Of a stretch of 64,000 bases of DNA, positions 1 through 11,789 are shown piece after piece. The stretch lies in assembly GCA_009744235.1 (NCBI GenBank), contig WPHV01000003.1, positions 372,001 to 436,000 on the forward strand, in the 5' to 3' direction. The first letter of the stretch is position 1; each line of letters opens with the position of its first letter. The stretch comes from Gillisella vitis (GTDB lineage Bacteria; Pseudomonadota; Alphaproteobacteria; Rhizobiales; Rhizobiaceae). The translations under genes and the position numbers were made by a program. The notes beneath the pieces were generated by a model. The model was given only the letters and a program-made list of their open reading frames with translations, was not told the DNA's origin and did not search any database.

Positions 1-943
1 TGCCATAGCCATCAATGACGATGCAGCCGCGATCCGTCTTGACGCCCAAAGCTTCCAGACCGAGATTTTCGATATTGCCCTGCACGCCGACAGCCGAGAT
101 CAGCCGGTCAGCCGTAATCTGCTGCACCTTGCCATCCTTGGTCTCGACATGAGCGGTGATGGAATTGGCACCCTTTTCGACCTTGGAAACCTTGGCCTCG
201 GTGATGATCTTCAAGCCGCGCTTTTCCAGAGCCTTGCGGGCGATGGTGGAGATTTCCACGTCCTCGACCGGCATGATATTGGCCATCAGCTCAACCACGG
301 TGACATCGACACCCATGGAGCGATAGAAGGACGCAAACTCGATGCCGATGGCGCCTGAGCCCATGACGACGATGGATTTCGGCATGAAATCCGGCTTCAT
401 CGCCTCGAAATAGGTCCAGATCAGCTTGCCATCCGGCTCGGTGCCGGGAAGAGCACGCGGACGCGCGCCGGTGGCGACGATGATATGCTTGGCCGTATAG
501 GTGCCCTCACCCAGAACGCCCTTCGGAACCGGATTTTGCGGCTGCACGGCAGGCTTGGACGATGCGCCGACGACGATCTCGTTTGGCTTGGTGAGCTTGG
601 CCTCACCCCAGATCACATCGATCTTGTTCTTCTTCATCAAATAGGCAACGCCGCCGTTAAGACGGGCCGATACGCCGCGCGACCGGGCAACAACGTCTTT
701 CACATCGGCGGTCATCGTGCCGTTCAGCGTCAGGCCGTAGCTCTTGGCGTGATTGGCATGATCGAGAATTTCCGCCGACCGCAGCAGCGCCTTGGTGGGG
801 ATACAGCCCCAGTTGAGGCAGATGCCGCCAAGATGCTCGCGCTCGACAATCGCGATTTTCAGGCCAAGCTGTGCTGCACGGATCGCAGTCACATAGCCGC
901 CAGGGCCGGACCCGATGATGATGACGTCATAAGCATTCGACAT
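1..943 (-). CDS. lpdA: dihydrolipoyl dehydrogenase (E3), 3' part cut by window edge
   Basis: FAD-dependent E3 component that reoxidises the dihydrolipoyl groups of the 2-oxoacid dehydrogenase complexes. About 314 of the usual ~465 residues lie in the window; the C-terminal dimerisation part is off the left edge. The N-terminal FAD motif (VIIIGSGPGGY, from residue 7) and the redox-active disulfide GGICLNWGC (Cys42 and Cys47) are present, followed by the NAD-binding GSGAIGIEFASFY segment. The ATG at 943 has GAGGAG about 11 nt upstream. It is the last visible gene of the pdhABC operon, which supports the pyruvate dehydrogenase E3 assignment, although the 2-oxoglutarate complex could share it. 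Confidence 0.95.
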   Translation of the reverse strand, partial: MSNAYDVIIIGSGPGGYVTAIRAAQLGLKIAIVEREHLGGICLNWGCIPTKALLRSAEILDHANHAKSYGLTLNGTMTADVKDVVARSRGVSARLNGGVAYLMKKNKIDVIWGEAKLTKPNEIVVGASSKPAVQPQNPVPKGVLGEGTYTAKHIIVATGARPRALPGTEPDGKLIWTYFEAMKPDFMPKSIVVMGSGAIGIEFASFYRSMGVDVTVVELMANIMPVEDVEISTIARKALEKRGLKIITEAKVSKVEKGANSITAHVETKDGKVQQITADRLISAVGVQGNIENLGLEALGVKTDRGCIVIDGYG

Positions 944-1021
944 AGGCGCTTCCACTCCTCGGTTTCCTTGGGGTTGCGCCTCTCGGCCCAACCCGTGACG
1001 GGACTGGAAGCGCAACCGGCT

Positions 1022-1288
1022 TTATAATGCCGGTGTCTCGGCCTCCGGTTCGTGACGAACCAGCATCCCGTAGATTTCATCCTTGAGCCGCATCCGCTTC
1101 TTCCTGAGGTCTTCCATATGGAAGTCGTCGAGCGGCTCTATATCGGTTTCAGCGCGGTGAACCTGCCGGTTGATCTCGTGATAGGCATCGAACAGCCGGA
1201 CGAAATGGCCGTCCGTTTCCTTCAAATGCCGCATCAGAGTCACAAATTCCGGAAATTCCTCTGCCAGTTCATGCGGTGTGTTGGACAT
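1022..1288 (-). CDS. YdcH-family (DUF465) small protein
   Basis: An 88-residue, highly charged and probably all-helical protein. The central DIEPLDDFHMEDLRKKRMRL stretch matches the YdcH/DUF465 pattern of short coiled-coil proteins whose role is unknown. The ATG at 1288 is preceded by a strong AGGGGGAAAG site. It sits between the GDSL hydrolase and lpdA in the pyruvate dehydrogenase operon, an arrangement I recall from other rhizobia. No function can be read from the sequence. Confidence 0.75.
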   Translation of the reverse strand: MSNTPHELAEEFPEFVTLMRHLKETDGHFVRLFDAYHEINRQVHRAETDIEPLDDFHMEDLRKKRMRLKDEIYGMLVRHEPEAETPAL

Positions 1289-1384
1289 GATCTTTCCCCC
1301 TTCAAGGTTGCAAGATCATTTTAAACCCGCCGCATTGTCGTTCATTGATTCCAATCAACCCGTGTTGCCGTCGATGCTTTCCCT

Positions 1385-2023
1385 TCACAGGCCCAGCATC
1401 ATCCGCACCACAGGCTCCAGACCGCGCCCGATGGCGCGGGTATTGTCAGCATCGAGATGAATGCCATCTATCGTCGTGGTCTTGGCCACCGAACCGGCAT
1501 CAAAAAAGCCACAGCCCAGTTCATCCGCCGCATCGCGGTACATGCTGGCCAGCATTCCACCTTCTTCGATGGAATGATTGAACATCGCACCGAACATCAC
1601 ATTGGCGGTTTCGCGGATCGGCGGCGGCGAAACAATCAGCACATCCGGGCCTTCGAAATCGAAGCCCCAGTCATGCTGATGGACCAGCTTGACCAACCGC
1701 TTGATGCCGCTTGTCGCCCCAATCGCCGTTCCCTGAATGCCGCGCTTCAAATCATTGGTACCCAGCATCAGGATCACCAGATCCAGCGGCTTGTGGGTTT
1801 CAAGAATGCTCGGCAACAGCCTCACACCATTGCGGTCGCAATCCGCCAGATGATCGTCATAAGCAGTCGTGCGCCCGTTCAAACCCTCGGCAATCACCCT
1901 GACACCATGACCAAGCGCCTTTTGCAACACGCTGGTCCAGAGGTCCTCATGGGCGTGACGGCCTAGCGCGACTGGGTCGTATCCCCAGGTCAGACTGTCG
2001 CCGTATGCGAGAATGGTTTTCAT
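1385..2023 (-). CDS. SGNH/GDSL-family hydrolase (arylesterase-like)
   Basis: A 212-residue single-domain lipase/esterase relative. The N-terminal block AYGDSLTWG carries the GDS nucleophile serine, ILMLGTNDLK is the SGNH block III (G-x-N-D), and IDGIHLDADN near the C-terminus supplies the catalytic Asp and His. There is no signal peptide, so it should be cytoplasmic. The ATG at 2023 was chosen because AAGGTGGG precedes it and block I then lies at residue 7; an upstream in-frame start at 2071 would add 16 residues without homology. It lies 63 bp downstream of pdhC in the same orientation. The substrate is unknown. Confidence 0.8.
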   Translation of the reverse strand: MKTILAYGDSLTWGYDPVALGRHAHEDLWTSVLQKALGHGVRVIAEGLNGRTTAYDDHLADCDRNGVRLLPSILETHKPLDLVILMLGTNDLKRGIQGTAIGATSGIKRLVKLVHQHDWGFDFEGPDVLIVSPPPIRETANVMFGAMFNHSIEEGGMLASMYRDAADELGCGFFDAGSVAKTTTIDGIHLDADNTRAIGRGLEPVVRMMLGL

Positions 2024-2086
2024 TCGTGGCCCACCTTGCGGAAACGAGAGGGGAAAGGCGGATAAAGCCACCCCTCCCCAATTTCA

Positions 2087-3433
2087 TCAGACCAGCATGC
2101 CCATCGGGTTTTCGATGTAGCGTTTGAACGCACCGAGAAGTTCGGCACCCAAGGCTCCATCGACCGCGCGGTGGTCGGTGGACAGTGTGACGGTCATGAC
2201 ATTGGCGATTTTCATTTCGCCCTTTTTCACGACAACACGCTCTTCACCAGCGCCGACTGCCAGAATGGTGGCATGAGGCGGGTTGACCACGGCGGCAAAG
2301 TTCTTGACGCCCATCATGCCCATGTTGGAGACCGCTGTTGTGCCGCCCTGATATTCCTCAGGCTTCAGCTTGCGGCTCTTGGCGCGTGCGCCCAGATCCT
2401 TCATTTCGTTGGAAATGGCGGACAGGCTCTTCAGCTCGGCCTGACGGATGATCGGCGTGATCAGGCCGCCGGGGATCGACACAGCCACGCCGACATCGGC
2501 ATGCTTGTGCTTGACCATGTTGGTGTCGGTCCAGGAAACGTTGGCATCCGGCACATCGCGCAGCGCCAGCGCCATGGCCTTGATGACCATATCGTTGACC
2601 GAGAGCTTGTAGACCGGCTTGCCATCCTTTTCGGGAGCGGCAGTGTTGAGCTGGGCGCGAAGGGCAAGCAATGCATCCAGTTCACAATCCACGGAAACGT
2701 AGAAATGCGGAATGGTCTGCTTGCTCTCCTGCAAACGCTTGGCGATGGTCTTGCGCATGCCGTCATGCGGCACAAGCTCGTAAGAGCCTTCGGCAAACAG
2801 CTTGAGCACGGCATCGTCAGACATGCCCTTGGCCAGCGCCGGGGCAGGTGCCGCGCCAGACGCCGCCGGGGCGGCAGCAGGCTTTGCACCACCGGTGCTG
2901 ACAGCCTTTTCAACGTCGCTCTTTACCACCCGGCCCTTCGGACCGGTACCGGAAATCGCCTTGAGATCAAGACCGGCTTCCTTGGCGAGACGACGGGCGA
3001 GTGGCGACGAGAATACACGGTCACCGGAGGCGGCTGCCGGAGCAGCGGCCTGAGGGGCAGCTTGGGGGGCAGCAGCAGGAGCATCCGCCTTGGCAGCGGG
3101 AGCTTCGGCCTTTGGAGCTTCACCCTTGGGTGCCTCAGCCTTTGCCGGAGCGGATGCACCGCCACCAGCCGCAGCAGCCGAGACATCCTCGCCTTCAGCG
3201 GCGAGAATGGCGATCAGCGCATTGACCTTGACGCCTTCGGTGCCAGCGGCAACGACGATTTTGGCAACGACGCCCTCATCCACGGCTTCCACTTCCATGG
3301 TTGCCTTGTCGGTTTCAATCTCGGCGATCACGTCGCCGGATTTGACGGTATCGCCTTCCTTGACCAGCCACTTGGCCAGATTGCCCTCTTCCATCGTGGG
3401 AGAGAGGGCCGGCATGGTGATATTGATCGGCAT
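2087..3433 (-). CDS. pdhC: pyruvate dehydrogenase E2, dihydrolipoamide acetyltransferase
   Basis: Core acetyltransferase of the pyruvate dehydrogenase complex, 448 residues. One N-terminal lipoyl domain (residues 1-78, lipoyl lysine K43 in [11 protein letters not shown]) is followed by a long Ala/Pro/Lys linker. The E3-binding domain (about 140-178, [20 protein letters not shown]) comes next, then the catalytic domain with HRAVDG (catalytic His near 421) and Asp four residues on. The start has GGCGAGG 4 nt upstream. It follows pdhB by 15 bp. The Ala/Pro linker is low-complexity DNA and explains long open frames on the opposite strand. Confidence 0.97.
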   Translation of the reverse strand: MPINITMPALSPTMEEGNLAKWLVKEGDTVKSGDVIAEIETDKATMEVEAVDEGVVAKIVVAAGTEGVKVNALIAILAAEGEDVSAAAAGGGASAPAKAEAPKGEAPKAEAPAAKADAPAAAPQAAPQAAAPAAASGDRVFSSPLARRLAKEAGLDLKAISGTGPKGRVVKSDVEKAVSTGGAKPAAAPAASGAAPAPALAKGMSDDAVLKLFAEGSYELVPHDGMRKTIAKRLQESKQTIPHFYVSVDCELDALLALRAQLNTAAPEKDGKPVYKLSVNDMVIKAMALALRDVPDANVSWTDTNMVKHKHADVGVAVSIPGGLITPIIRQAELKSLSAISNEMKDLGARAKSRKLKPEEYQGGTTAVSNMGMMGVKNFAAVVNPPHATILAVGAGEERVVVKKGEMKIANVMTVTLSTDHRAVDGALGAELLGAFKRYIENPMGMLV

Positions 3434-3448
3434 ATGCCTCGCCTCCCC

Positions 3449-4834
<1,386 letters not shown>

Positions 4835-4854
4835 GGGCTAACCCTCCCTCTCGC

Positions 4855-5901
4855 TTACAACAGGATGTCGGTGTAGAGCTCGGATGCATCCGGCTCCGGA
4901 TCGGCTTGGGCGAAATCGGCGCTGTCGGCGACGATGTCGCGCACGTCCTTGTCGATCAGCTTGAGATCGTCTTCACTGGCCCAACCCTTTTCCAGGAGAC
5001 GCAGCCGGACCTGTTCGATCGGGTCATGCTCGGAGCGCATTTTCTGCACTTCGTCCTTGGAGCGGTATTTGGCCGGGTCGGACATGGAGTGACCGCGGTA
5101 GCGATAGGTTTCCATTTCCAGGATGACCGGGCCCTTGCCGGCGCGGCAATGCTCGACAGCCTGGACGGCAGCCGCCTTAACGGCGCGCACATCCATGCCA
5201 TCCACCTTGAAGCCGGGGATGTTGAAGGACACGCCGCGCTGGGAGAAATCCGTCTGCGCCGAGGCGCGGGCAACGGATGTCCCCATGGCATAGCGGTTGT
5301 TCTCAATCACATAGATCACCGGCAGGTTCCACAGACGCGCCATGTTGAAGCTCTCGTAGACCTGGCCCTGATTGGCCGCGCCATCGCCGAAATAGGCGAG
5401 AGAGACATTGTCATTGCCGCGATACTTGTTGGCGAAGGCCAGACCCGTGCCAAGCGACACCTGGGCACCGACGATGCCGTGGCCACCGTAGAAATGCTTC
5501 TCCTTGGAGAACATATGCATGGAGCCGCCCTTGCCCTTGGACAAGCCGCCGCGACGTCCGGTCAGTTCGGCCATCACACCGCGTGCGCTCATACCGCAAG
5601 CCAGCATATGGCCGTGGTCACGATAGCCGGTAATGACCTGGTCGCCGAGCTTCAGCGCCATCTGCATGCCGACAACGACAGCTTCCTGGCCAATGTAGAG
5701 GTGACAGAAACCGCCGATGAAGCCCATGCCGTAAAGCTGACCGGCCTTTTCCTCGAAGCGGCGGATCAGAAGCATTTCGCGATAGGCTTTCAGCTCCTTT
5801 TCGCGGTCGAATTCTTCAATCGTCCCAACAGCGAAATCGCCTTTTGCAGGCTTTGCTGCCGGTTTGCGGCCTGAAGCAGTCGCGTTTTTGCGCGGTGCCA
5901 T
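4855..5901 (-). CDS. pdhA: pyruvate dehydrogenase E1 alpha subunit
   Basis: Alpha subunit of the E1 decarboxylase, 348 residues. The thiamine-diphosphate motif is visible (FGDGAANQGQVYESFN ending in the NN of VIENNRYAMGT), and the active-site loop carries YRYRGHSMSDP, equivalent to the phosphorylation loop of mitochondrial E1 alpha. The first ~25 residues are a Lys/Ala-rich tail before the catalytic domain. GGAGGG lies 4 nt before the ATG. It is the first gene of the pdhABC-GDSL-ydcH-lpdA operon, with about 200 bp of non-coding DNA between it and ftsB for a promoter. Confidence 0.97.
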   Translation of the reverse strand: MAPRKNATASGRKPAAKPAKGDFAVGTIEEFDREKELKAYREMLLIRRFEEKAGQLYGMGFIGGFCHLYIGQEAVVVGMQMALKLGDQVITGYRDHGHMLACGMSARGVMAELTGRRGGLSKGKGGSMHMFSKEKHFYGGHGIVGAQVSLGTGLAFANKYRGNDNVSLAYFGDGAANQGQVYESFNMARLWNLPVIYVIENNRYAMGTSVARASAQTDFSQRGVSFNIPGFKVDGMDVRAVKAAAVQAVEHCRAGKGPVILEMETYRYRGHSMSDPAKYRSKDEVQKMRSEHDPIEQVRLRLLEKGWASEDDLKLIDKDVRDIVADSADFAQADPEPDASELYTDILL

Positions 5902-6102
5902 TCATCCCTCCCTGAGTTGTGTAAGGGTTTTTGATTGGCACACACCATATGCAAGAATGGGACAGGCCGCAATGCATTAAATGCATGCCTTCCATTCCGT
6001 ATAAACACCAGATATTTAATAATTTTTTGCGATTAACTGGATTTCAGTTAATCAACAATCCCCTAAATATCACGGGCATTGTCGCGAATGGAATGATTCA
6101 CA

Positions 6103-6414
6103 CTAGCGATTGAAAATGACGATCTCATCAGGACGGGACATGTTCAGCTGATAGCGGGCTTTTTCATCGATCATATCGCGCTCAAGCGAGCCGTCGCTGA
6201 GCAGTTTTACCTGAGTTTCCAGCTTCTTGCGGTCGTGAATGAGCGCCGCCAGTTCCTTGCTCCGCTCAGCCCGCACGACATCGAAATGCTCGCCGGCCTT
6301 CAACCCGTAATCGCCATGAATGCTGTGATAGCCGAAATAGCCGATAAAGGCGATGGTAACGGCGGGAAGGACCAGACGTCCAAATTTACGGTTCTTATGG
6401 TGACGTGTCCACAT
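6103..6414 (-). CDS. ftsB: FtsB/DivIC-family septum formation initiator
   Basis: A 103-residue bitopic protein: a basic cytoplasmic start (MWTRHHKNRKFGR), one membrane segment (about residues 12-28, LVLPAVTIAFIGYFGYHSI), then a periplasmic heptad-rich coiled coil. In E. coli FtsB joins FtsL and FtsQ in the divisome; I infer the same role here. The ATG at 6414 is chosen over an upstream one that adds only eight residues. The gene lies between eno and pdhA, a common alphaproteobacterial order. Confidence 0.85.
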   Translation of the reverse strand: MWTRHHKNRKFGRLVLPAVTIAFIGYFGYHSIHGDYGLKAGEHFDVVRAERSKELAALIHDRKKLETQVKLLSDGSLERDMIDEKARYQLNMSRPDEIVIFNR

Positions 6415-6520
6415 TCTCGATTTGGCCTTGCAACGCACAACATCTTTGCATCGACATTAGAGCCATTTGCTTAACCGAGTATTGACCTTGTTACGAAAAA
6501 GTTCAGCCTCTGCTCAATGC

Positions 6521-6553
6521 AAAAAGCCCGCACCGTTTGCACGGCGCGGGCTT
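6521..6553 (-). terminator. rho-independent terminator of eno
   Basis: On the minus strand an AAGCCCGC...GCGGGCTT stem, with one unpaired position, closes around GCAAA and is followed by a run of T. It lies just downstream of the eno stop codon. Confidence 0.8.
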
Positions 6554-6595
6554 GAGTGAAAAATCGTTGCGGAACAACCAGCTCCGCTCGCCGGA

Positions 6596-7936
<1,341 letters not shown>

Positions 7937-7956
7937 TTACAATGACATGGTCCAGG

Positions 7957-8811
7957 TCAGGCGGCCTTGGTGACGGCGTCAAACGCCAGCAGCTTTTCCA
8001 GCAAGCGCTCAAGGTCCTTCAGATAAACCATATTGGGACCGTCAGACGGCGCATTGTCAGGGTCCTGATGCGACTCGATGAAGAGACCCGCGACGCCAAC
8101 CGCCACGGCGGCGCGTGCCAGTGTTTCCACGAATTCGCGCTGGCCACCGGTCGAGCCGCCCTGCCCGCCCGGCTGCTGCACCGAGTGTGTGGCATCGAAG
8201 ATCACCGGCGCACCCATGCCTGCCATGATCGGCAGCGAGCGCATGTCGGAGACCAGCGTGTTATAGCCGAAGGAAGCGCCGCGCTCGCAGAGCATGACAT
8301 TGGGGTTGCCGGACAGCGTGATCTTTTCCATCACGTTCTTCATGTCCCAAGGCGCTAGAAACTGGCCCTTCTTGACATTGATCGCCCGGCCCGTTTTTGC
8401 CGCAGCCACCAGAAGATCGGTCTGGCGGCACAGAAAAGCAGGGATCTGCAACACATCAACCACTTCAGCCACCTCGGCGCACTGGTCTTCGCTGTGAATG
8501 TCAGTCAGGACAGGAAAGCCGAATTCCTTTTTAAGGTCAGAGAAGATCGCCAGACCCTGCTCGATGCCAATGCCCCGCCCGGCCTTCAGCGAGGTGCGGT
8601 TTGCCTTATCGAAAGAGGATTTGTAGACGAGGCCAATGCCGAGTTTGTCGCAGATTTCCTTGATCGAGCCCGCCATCATGAAAGCGTGCTCGCGGCTTTC
8701 CATCTGGCAGGGACCGCAGATCAGCGAAATTTTCGCACTGTTGGAGAAGGAGACCGTCTTGGCGCCTTCGCCAATGGTGACGGTTGCATTCGGCAGGGCA
8801 GAAGCGGTCAT
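7957..8811 (-). CDS. kdsA: 3-deoxy-8-phosphooctulonate synthase (KDO-8-P synthase)
   Basis: Condenses phosphoenolpyruvate with arabinose-5-phosphate to give KDO-8-phosphate for lipopolysaccharide. 284 residues, typical length. The family signature [14 protein letters not shown] near residue 31, the [11 protein letters not shown] segment and [11 protein letters not shown] are all present. A Cys (CGPC) sits at the position that distinguishes some metal-dependent enzymes, so the metal class cannot be settled by eye. The gene ends 86 bp upstream of eno, and the upstream glyoxalase-like gene overlaps its start by four bases (ATGA), which suggests coupled translation. Confidence 0.97.
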   Translation of the reverse strand: MTASALPNATVTIGEGAKTVSFSNSAKISLICGPCQMESREHAFMMAGSIKEICDKLGIGLVYKSSFDKANRTSLKAGRGIGIEQGLAIFSDLKKEFGFPVLTDIHSEDQCAEVAEVVDVLQIPAFLCRQTDLLVAAAKTGRAINVKKGQFLAPWDMKNVMEKITLSGNPNVMLCERGASFGYNTLVSDMRSLPIMAGMGAPVIFDATHSVQQPGGQGGSTGGQREFVETLARAAVAVGVAGLFIESHQDPDNAPSDGPNMVYLKDLERLLEKLLAFDAVTKAA

Positions 8812-9659
8812 GGCGTATTCTCCTCAAACAGAAAGGCAACGCCCTGTCCGGGCGCGGCCGGGACGGTAATGCCGCCCGCTAGTCTCTCATGGGCAACGCC
8901 ATTAGCAGCCAGAACCGCCGCTGTCACCTCAAGATCGGCAACCGTAAACACCAGCGCCTCCGCCACCAGGGCCTTGTTCTTCGTCTCGCCGGAAATGATT
9001 TCCATCGACAGATTGGCGGCGTCGAAGGCCAATCCATTGGTGGTTTCTCTGGCTGCTACGCCCAATATGGTTTGTAACCAACTGGCATAAAGCGCTGGCT
9101 TCGGCGCATAGAAAAACACCCGCGTCAAACCGATGACGCCATTGGCATGGGTTTCGAGTGCTTTCCTGTCAGCAGGCAACGGATTGACCCGCTCGCATGT
9201 GAATAGAAAAAAAGGCTCAACCTCCCGCGCTGAAAAGGCAAGGTGAAAGCGCGCAACAGTCTCGCTCCCATCCGGCAGGCGCATCGGCCTTGAAAATTCC
9301 AGCATGTCGCCACCTGTCATGCCGGCTGCGACAAAGGCCGCGTGATCCGCCTTGGCGTCCTGCGATGCGGTGACAACAGCCGAAAGACCCTGGCTGTACA
9401 TCTGCCTGAAGGTGCGATCACGCGCGATGAAGACATTGCCCTTGGCAATGGCGGCGTCCACAGCCTCATGGTCGCTGATCGCCAGCGGTTCCAGATAGAT
9501 CCCATCGGCCAGAAATAGGCAGGCATTGACCGTGCCGAACGGATGGCGCCCATCCGGCGCGACCGTAAAGCCAAGAGCGGTCAGGCGGCTTCTCGCCGCC
9601 TCCAGCGTTACCACTGGCAGCACCAGATGATCGACTAGACGGACATTTGTATTCGACAT
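8808..9659 (-). CDS. VOC-superfamily, glyoxalase-like domain protein
   Basis: A 283-residue protein beginning with the vicinal-oxygen-chelate pattern: [20 protein letters not shown], then the predicted beta strand [17 protein letters not shown]. It matches the long glyoxalase-like domain family rather than true glyoxalase I. It overlaps kdsA by four bases, so the two are probably co-transcribed. The substrate and metal use are unknown; a link to LPS synthesis is suggested only by position. Confidence 0.75.
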   Translation of the reverse strand: MSNTNVRLVDHLVLPVVTLEAARSRLTALGFTVAPDGRHPFGTVNACLFLADGIYLEPLAISDHEAVDAAIAKGNVFIARDRTFRQMYSQGLSAVVTASQDAKADHAAFVAAGMTGGDMLEFSRPMRLPDGSETVARFHLAFSAREVEPFFLFTCERVNPLPADRKALETHANGVIGLTRVFFYAPKPALYASWLQTILGVAARETTNGLAFDAANLSMEIISGETKNKALVAEALVFTVADLEVTAAVLAANGVAHERLAGGITVPAAPGQGVAFLFEENTP

Positions 9660-9687
9660 GCTAAAAACTCACTGTGGAGCGGTTATA

Positions 9688-10368
9688 TTAGTTGGTATCG
9701 AGCTTCGGCGGCGTAAAATCAAGCAGGTCGCGGCGATAGGTTTCCACCACCATACTGATCGGCGTTCCATCCGGCACACTCAGCAATGCCTTGTGCTGAA
9801 GAACATAGTCGGGCACCGACAAGGAATTGCCACTGGCCGGTGGCAACGCGCCGCCCATTTCCCATCCGTCCGGCAGCGGCTTCCACAACAGCTCGGCAGA
9901 CATCGTGTGCCGCTGGAAATGCAGCGGCTGCACCACACGGCCAAACGCACCGTCCGTCGTGTCGAGCACTTTGTTCATGTCATCCGTCAGCCGGGCCGGT
10001 ACATACCAGTTGTCGGCTTCAGACAGGATACGATCGCCGCATTTCAGCCGTACCCGACGATAGCCGACCTTATCGCCATCCGCGACCTTGAGGGCGGCGC
10101 GGATCTCACCCGTGGCGGGCTTGTCGACATCCTTTACCCGCTCGGCAACAATTTTTGCTCCATCCGCCAGCTTGTGGGTGCTGCACCAGCGGTCCAGCGT
10201 CAGCGTGGCACTGTCATGGCTCAGCAGGTCGGCATTCAGCGTTTGCAATACGGCCAATGCCTGTAACCGCGACACGGGCGTATCCGGCCAGGAGGCGGGC
10301 GTGGCAGCAAGGCTCAGGGAAGAAACGGTCATGGCAGCAACCACAGCTGGCAGGAATAAAAAACGCAT
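9688..10368 (-). CDS. secreted protein resembling the chorismate-lyase (UbiC/UTRA) fold
   Basis: 226 residues from the ATG at 10368, which opens a clear signal peptide (MRFLFLPAVVAAMTVSSLSLA, cleavage probably after Ala21 or Ala22). The mature part contains VRLKCGDRILSEADNWYVPARL followed by LDTTDGAFGRVV, an arrangement that resembles the central strand and turn of chorismate lyase-type domains. The resemblance is by eye and weak, and a secreted chorismate lyase would make no metabolic sense, so function is open. The gene stands between the kdsA group and the amidohydrolases. An upstream in-frame start at 10452 would bury the signal peptide. Confidence 0.6.
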   Translation of the reverse strand: MRFLFLPAVVAAMTVSSLSLAATPASWPDTPVSRLQALAVLQTLNADLLSHDSATLTLDRWCSTHKLADGAKIVAERVKDVDKPATGEIRAALKVADGDKVGYRRVRLKCGDRILSEADNWYVPARLTDDMNKVLDTTDGAFGRVVQPLHFQRHTMSAELLWKPLPDGWEMGGALPPASGNSLSVPDYVLQHKALLSVPDGTPISMVVETYRRDLLDFTPPKLDTN

Positions 10369-10467
10369 GCAAGCTCCTGAAATAGAAGGAAAAACCCTAA
10401 TGGAGAGTCGGGCGGACATCAGCATGAAAACATGACGGAGAGATGACCGCATTCCAACATTTCGATG

Positions 10468-11688
10468 TCACCGATAGAGCTGCGGCGGCTTGCGCTCGAA
10501 GGTCTTTACCCCGCTTTTCCAACCTGTCACCGCAGGCGCAATCGTCGCCACGGCCTCGGCACCGGAGGTGGCATCAAACAGGACAAGATCAGCCGCAGCC
10601 CCGACCTTCAGCTGTTCATCCAGCCCCATCAGCCGGGCTGGAAAACGGGTGATCATCTCGAAGACCTGGTTCAGATCCGCAGGCGTCGCCAGTTGGGCAA
10701 CATTGGCGTAGAGATTGGCCATGCGCATCAGCGAGACATCGCCGAACGGCGTAAACGGGTTGAGGACATTATTGGTCGAGATGGTGACGTTCACCCCCTG
10801 GCGCGCCAGAAGATGCGCGGGTGCAATGCCCCTTGGACACAAGTGATCGATATCCCGACCGGTCAGGAAAAGATCGGTAGCGGGCAGAACCGTCACGGTA
10901 ATACCCGCTTCGGCCAATTGCTTTGCCACCCGCTCCACTTCGTCGGGAGAAATAGCGGAAAGCTTGGTGACATGGCCAACAGACACTTTGCCTTGGTAAC
11001 CCCGCGCCAACGTCTGGGCAATCACCGTCGGCAGGTTGGACCCGGAAGGATCGAGATCGAAATCGAGGTGGAAATCGACAGGTATATCGAAGCGCTGGGC
11101 CAGCTCGAAAATTCGGGAAATATGCTCGGCGGGCCTTGGATCGGTGTAAGGGCAGCCACCAATCAAATCGGCTCCTTGCGACAAGGCGATTTCCAGCATC
11201 CGCTGGGTTTCCGGCTCATTGGTCAAGCCTTCCTGAGCAAAGGCGCAGATTTCGATATCGATCAGATGGGCGTAATCGGCCTTCAGCTTGCGGATCGCCG
11301 AAAATGACCGGAAACCGGCGCGCGGATCGATTTCGACGAAGGTCCTGATCCGGGTCGTGCCGTGCACAATGGCCCGGTCCACGACATCGGCGGCGCGGGT
11401 ATAGACATCTTCCTCGGTAAAGGCCTGCTTGGCTTTCGAGGTCTCCGACACAGCTTCCGCCAGTGTTCCGCTACACACCCGGCAGCGCCCGATGATCCCT
11501 GCCTTGTCGAGATGCAGGTGGGTTTCGATCAACCCGGCGCAGACCAACCGGCCCGCCGCATCCTCCTGCGGCGCATCGCAACGGAAATCCGGCTCCAGCG
11601 CAACAATCCGCCCCGCCTCGAAGGCGATGTCCAGCGGCTGCGCCGACATCGGCAGCCTGGCGCGGCGCAACACGAAATCAATCGCCAT
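10468..11688 (-). CDS. cytosine-deaminase-like amidohydrolase, metal-site Asp replaced by Asn
   Basis: A 406-residue TIM-barrel amidohydrolase of the cytosine deaminase/AtzC branch. The first metal motif HLHLDK is at residues 57-62, and further histidines are at 207 (VDFHLDF) and 239 (SVGHVTKL). Where the family has G-x-D-N-x-x-D-P-W, this protein reads STNNVLNPF (304-312), so the usual metal-binding/catalytic Asp is Asn306. It may be inactive, have changed chemistry, or belong to a subfamily that uses another ligand. It is followed at 11790 by a second, intact-looking relative in the same orientation, 101 bp upstream. Substrate unknown. Confidence 0.8.
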   Translation of the reverse strand: MAIDFVLRRARLPMSAQPLDIAFEAGRIVALEPDFRCDAPQEDAAGRLVCAGLIETHLHLDKAGIIGRCRVCSGTLAEAVSETSKAKQAFTEEDVYTRAADVVDRAIVHGTTRIRTFVEIDPRAGFRSFSAIRKLKADYAHLIDIEICAFAQEGLTNEPETQRMLEIALSQGADLIGGCPYTDPRPAEHISRIFELAQRFDIPVDFHLDFDLDPSGSNLPTVIAQTLARGYQGKVSVGHVTKLSAISPDEVERVAKQLAEAGITVTVLPATDLFLTGRDIDHLCPRGIAPAHLLARQGVNVTISTNNVLNPFTPFGDVSLMRMANLYANVAQLATPADLNQVFEMITRFPARLMGLDEQLKVGAAADLVLFDATSGAEAVATIAPAVTGWKSGVKTFERKPPQLYR

Positions 11689-11789
11689 GCGTTTTCATTC
11701 CCCTCTTTGGCTGACAATCATCCAGCCACCGTCTCTGCCGCATGAAATCTCTTTCTATCCGCAAACGATATCCCATGGATGAGCGACCG

